A stretch of DNA of 64,000 nucleotides from DAOPYU01 sp942493245 (lineage in GTDB: Bacteria > Sumerlaeota > Sumerlaeia > UBA8349): the NCBI GenBank assembly GCA_942493245.1, contig OW818685.1:372001-436000 (forward strand), in the 5' to 3' direction. Positions 61,103-64,000 of this stretch are shown one piece after another. Numbering within the stretch: position 1 is the first letter of the stretch; every line of letters begins with the position of its first letter. A program made the translations under genes and the position numbers. The notes beneath the pieces are model-generated. The model made no database searches. It was not told the DNA's origin and saw nothing but the letters and a program-made list of their open reading frames with translations.

Positions 61103-61339
61103 AGCGGGGGTCCGTTCCTTCGGGTTTGTGCGGCGGAACTCGCGAACAGGTCGGGGACGGCCGCGAAATCGCGGAATCGGCTGCGGGTCTTCATTTCTTC
61201 AGAAACGTGCGAACCGCGTCCCCTTCTTTCATCTTAACCACTTGTGGGACGCATGCAAGCTGGAAGTTTCCGGTGGGCGAACGGGAAAACTCCGGGAATT
61301 CATCATGGGTCGAGCTTCACCACGCGCCCTTGGCGGCTC

Positions 61340-62320
61340 TCAATAGATTTTCCATACCGGCTTGGTGGAAGGCGCGGGAGGCGCATCCTTCCAGCGATGG
61401 TAGGCCACATTGAGAAGTTGGACAAACTCGGCGGAGGCCTTGAGGTTACCGGCCCGGCTCGGGTGGTCGTCACCGCCGCTTGAGGGGTAGGCCAGCGTGT
61501 TTTTCGCCACATCGCTCTTGTGCTGCACGGCCCCGTTCCACCAGCGGTGGTGGTTGCCCGTCTCCCGGCCCAGGTCGTTGGTGGTGGCGCTTCCTCCGTT
61601 CGTGGTCAGGACGTTGTAAAAATCGAAGACGAACACATTTTTCTGCGCATATCCGTCGAGCCAGTCGTTGACGAGCCATTCGTTGAACGCGCGGGCGTTG
61701 GCGGCGTAGGTGGCGTCCCCCAGTGGAGGAGCGGCCACGACAATGAACAGTTTCTCGGGATGCAGGGAAAAATAGGGCAACAGATCCATGTAGATCCCTT
61801 TGGCGTTTGAAACCGTGTGGGCATCCGAGCCGCACGATTCCCCTTTCAATGGGTTCGATTCGATAGAGGGAATGGGGTCGGAGACATTTCCCTGGAGGGC
61901 CGAGTTGGGGAAACAGGACTTGAACAGGATCACCTGGTTTTCTCCGGACGGGTCGGGGTTGGTGTCCAGGCGCGAATATTCCGAATGCTTCTCCGACTCG
62001 GCATACAGGGTGGCGGTATAGGTGGCGGCGTTAGGCCCGCGAAACCACTCCCACCAGTTGCCAATGTCGGTCCGGTCGCCGATGGAACCCGGCCCCCAGC
62101 CATAATTGGTGTCGCTGACAAAGTAATGGTTGTCTCTCAAGGTCACTCCGAGTCCGCCGTTGCCGTCATCGAGCCAGTTCTGCCCGGTCGAGTGGTGAAT
62201 GAAAATCAGCCGGACTGGCGTGGTGGGCGGATTGGGATTGTCCTGAGCGGAGGAAAAAACCGTCAGATTGACAAGCAGGAGCGAGAGAAATACACAGGCG
62301 GAGAGTTTTCGGAGAGACAT
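61340..62320 (-). CDS. Exported conserved protein, SGNH-hydrolase-like
   Basis: 326 aa from ATG 62320 (MSLRKLSACVFLSLLLVNL), after GGGAAGG; the longer frame upstream covers a repeat element. Signal peptide to FSSAQ. Conserved blocks: IFIHHSTGQNWL, FVSDTNYGWGPGSIGD, ILFKSCFPNSALQGN, LFIVVAAPPLGD, NVFVFDFYNVLTTNGGS and a C-terminal GDDHPSRAGN that looks like an SGNH Asp-His pair. I have seen this family only as conserved hypothetical proteins. A secreted esterase is plausible but unproven. Confidence 0.72.
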   Translation of the reverse strand: MSLRKLSACVFLSLLLVNLTVFSSAQDNPNPPTTPVRLIFIHHSTGQNWLDDGNGGLGVTLRDNHYFVSDTNYGWGPGSIGDRTDIGNWWEWFRGPNAATYTATLYAESEKHSEYSRLDTNPDPSGENQVILFKSCFPNSALQGNVSDPIPSIESNPLKGESCGSDAHTVSNAKGIYMDLLPYFSLHPEKLFIVVAAPPLGDATYAANARAFNEWLVNDWLDGYAQKNVFVFDFYNVLTTNGGSATTNDLGRETGNHHRWWNGAVQHKSDVAKNTLAYPSSGGDDHPSRAGNLKASAEFVQLLNVAYHRWKDAPPAPSTKPVWKIY

Positions 62321-62919
62321 GGTAAAAGCCTTCCCTGGACAAATGAGTTTTCTGAAAAACAGCATTCTTTTTCGTCTTAACCGATACTGTTTAATCGTGG
62401 GGATACGAGTGGGGAATCCCCACTCCTTCTCTGGCAATGCAGTATAAGCGTCGAGTCCCGGATTCTCAACCGGAAACGGGAATCCGGGACTCGGGATCAC
62501 CAGGAACTCCTCATTGTCCGGCGAATTGTGAGGTTGTCGCTCGATGGGGAAGATGCAGGGAAGTCCCCCGTCCAGTAAAAATGGGGATGGCTGGAGGTGG
62601 CACGGGCGTCCCGCCCGTGAATGGCCGACGTTCTCGTCGGCAGGGCCGGGAATTTCGGGGTTTTTGTTCCGGAGTCTTTTCATGGGCGAGACGCCCATGC
62701 CACCTCAGAACCGTTTTCTTCTCTGCGTGAAGGCCAGAAGCGGGGGGGGCGCAAACCGAACAACGAGGAGTTTCTGATCGGGATCACCGCCGCGACATCC
62801 TTGCGGTCCGTTGTTTTTGGCTGGACGGAGCGTTTTGTCTTTACTCTCCCGGTCGGTCTGGCATAAAAGAGGCGCTGTGAAGTTTTCATTGGAAAGGGCC
62901 GCAGTCGCGGCGAGACTCT
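62321..62919. other. Divergent intergenic region with three-hairpin element
   Basis: 599 bp. Core at 62593-62706: GAGGTGG, hairpin CACGGGCG-TCC-CGCCCGTG (62601-62619), hairpin GCCGACG-TTCT-CGTCGGC (62624-62641), hairpin CATGGGCG-AGA-CGCCCATG (62681-62699), then CCACCTC. The outer parts are imperfect inverted copies. Non-coding repeat; no gene called. Confidence 0.6.
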
Positions 62920-63723
62920 ATGCGGATACTCTTTGTGGGCGACGTGATCGGCGGCATTGGCCGCAGACTGGCCGCGTCTATTCTTCCCGATCTTTGTTTC
63001 GAGCGTCAGATTGATTTTGTTATCATGAACGGCGAGAATGCCGCCGGGGGCAAAGGCCTGACGCCCCGCGTGGCGCGGGAACTCTTCAAAATGGGCGTTC
63101 ACGTCCTGACCGGCGGGAACCACACGTGGCAGAACCGCGAAATCTTCGACATCATTGATGACGAACCGCGCATTTTGCGCCCCGCCAATTACCCGCTCGA
63201 CCCCAACGTGCCGGGGCGCGGCTACGAGGTTTACAACGTGCCGGGCACCGACCTGCGCGTGGGCGTGCTCAACCTCTTGGGGCGCGCGTTCATGGATCCG
63301 GTGGATTGTCCCTTCCGGGTCGGCCTCGACGCGGTCGAACAGCTGCAGAAAGAAACGGCTCTCATCGTGGTGGACTTTCACGCCGAAGCCACCAGCGAGA
63401 AAGTCTCGCTCGGGTGGTTGCTCGACGGCAAAGTCACCGCTGTCATCGGCACCCACACCCACATCCCCACGGCGGACGAGACGATCCTGCCCGGAGGAAC
63501 CGCCTACCAGACCGACGCCGGCATGACGGGTCCCTTCGACGGGGTCCTCGGGGTTCAACGCGATATCATCATCCACCGCATGTTGACCCGCCTGCCCGTG
63601 CGCCACGAACTGGCAACGGGCGACCTGCGGTTCTGCGGCCTTTTGATCGAAGCCGATCCCAAGACCGGCCAGGCGCAGTCCGTCGAGCGGATCTGTATCC
63701 GGCGCAACCGCGTTCAAGATTGA
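62920..63723 (+). CDS. ymdB: YmdB-type metallophosphoesterase
   Basis: 267 aa, ATG at 62920 (MRILFVGDVIGGIGRR) with a weak ribosome binding site. Blocks of the TIGR00282 family: NGENAAGGKGL, LTGGNHTWQNREI, VDFHAEATSEK, VIGTHTHIPTAD, and YQTDAGMTGPFDGVLG. Members are two-metal phosphodiesterases; Bacillus YmdB cleaves 2',3'-cAMP and affects development. Often downstream of rny elsewhere, but not here. Confidence 0.93.
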   Translation: MRILFVGDVIGGIGRRLAASILPDLCFERQIDFVIMNGENAAGGKGLTPRVARELFKMGVHVLTGGNHTWQNREIFDIIDDEPRILRPANYPLDPNVPGRGYEVYNVPGTDLRVGVLNLLGRAFMDPVDCPFRVGLDAVEQLQKETALIVVDFHAEATSEKVSLGWLLDGKVTAVIGTHTHIPTADETILPGGTAYQTDAGMTGPFDGVLGVQRDIIIHRMLTRLPVRHELATGDLRFCGLLIEADPKTGQAQSVERICIRRNRVQD

Positions 63724-63733
63724 ATAAAGGGAA

Positions 63734-64000
63734 TCAGTTGATCTGGCGCAGAAGAACCGTCAGGCTGATCTGACGCAGGACGTTGGCGATCTGCATGGCC
63801 TGTTCGCGCCGGGCAATGGCCACGGTGGCCTGTCCGTTGTTGTGGACGCGCAACATCAATTCATGGGCGCGCGGCAGGCCGCAATTCAGGGCTTTCATGA
63901 GTTGAACCACCACCTCGTCCATCGAGTGCTCGTTGTCGTTGCACAGCACCACGGCGAATTCGCGCCATGGCTCCATGTGGCTCAGGTCGAACACGATTTC
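63734..64000 (-). CDS. clpS: ATP-dependent Clp protease adaptor ClpS (start may lie outside window)
   Basis: At least 86 aa, stop at 63734. A GTG at 63994 is one possible start, but the frame runs to the window edge. VVLCNDNEHSMDEVVVQLM contains the N-degron-binding Asn-Asp pair; MLRVHNNGQATVAIA holds the conserved histidine. ClpS hands N-degron substrates to ClpA(P). Convergent with ymdB, 10 bp apart. Confidence 0.88.
   Translation of the reverse strand, partial: EIVFDLSHMEPWREFAVVLCNDNEHSMDEVVVQLMKALNCGLPRAHELMLRVHNNGQATVAIARREQAMQIANVLRQISLTVLLRQIN

Overview
This is a high-GC stretch of bacterial chromosome, apparently from a Gram-negative, at least facultatively anaerobic heterotroph. 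A class III (oxygen-sensitive) ribonucleotide reductase starts the window. Exported proteins with signal peptides, a prepilin peptidase, a DUF374 acyltransferase and a sulfatase with a Tat-like lipoprotein leader point to a two-membrane cell. The mix of zinc-ribbon Hanks kinase fused to an FGE-like domain, DUF1080 protein, sulfatase and several exported glycoside hydrolases is typical of the PVC superphylum and neighbours (Lentisphaerota, Verrucomicrobiota, Planctomycetota, Hydrogenedentota, Sumerlaeota). I cannot fix the phylum from sequence alone.

Layout. 0-6 kb: 5' part of nrdD (minus) with a promoter overlapped by two NrdR-box-like sites, a JAB-domain/DinG-type helicase fusion, and a secreted protein ending in a very long hairpin. 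6-8.3 kb: minus-strand cluster of a DHS-like conserved protein, a PhnP-like metallo-hydrolase and a small zinc-ribbon protein. 8.6-16 kb: exported GH38-like mannosidase, DEAD-box helicase, DUF1080 protein and PilZ protein. 16-21 kb: a DnaE homologue that has lost its catalytic carboxylates and most of its fingers, preceded by a WecB-type epimerase homologue that has also lost active-site residues. 21.7-25.7 kb: a paralogue of the 4.6-kb secreted protein and a GH39-like hydrolase. 26.4-33.9 kb: a giant kinase/membrane/FGE-like gene cut in two by an IS1380-family element. Both IS ends and the 5-bp target duplication are visible, and removing the element restores the frame. 34.6-41 kb: a complete peptide-type ABC importer operon with a doubly membrane-anchored binding protein and a fused two-cassette ATPase. 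41-46 kb: minus-strand cluster of prepilin peptidase, cysteine desulfurase, glycosyltransferase and sulfatase. 46.6-54.5 kb: small membrane protein, GH30-like hydrolase, PrmA, Der and a GH106-like hydrolase. 55-57 kb: a tandem duplication of a small exported helical protein, each copy with its own terminator. 57-62 kb: XRE regulator, a Nif3 homologue without metal ligands, tRNA(CAU), methyltransferase, DUF374 acyltransferase and an exported SGNH-like protein. 62.9-64 kb: YmdB-type phosphoesterase and ClpS.

Themes. Housekeeping genes (nrdD, der, prmA, tRNA, clpS, ymdB) are interleaved with an exported glycan-degrading set (GH38-, GH39-, GH30- and GH106-like, DUF1080, sulfatase) and one importer. 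Three genes encode members of enzyme families whose active-site residues are replaced (DnaE, WecB, Nif3). Intergenic DNA is unusually structured: three large six-hairpin palindromic elements with perfect 33-38 bp arms, a three-hairpin element, a dispersed ~150-bp repeat, and a recurring 20-bp motif. Short overlapping ORFs inside these elements are not genes.
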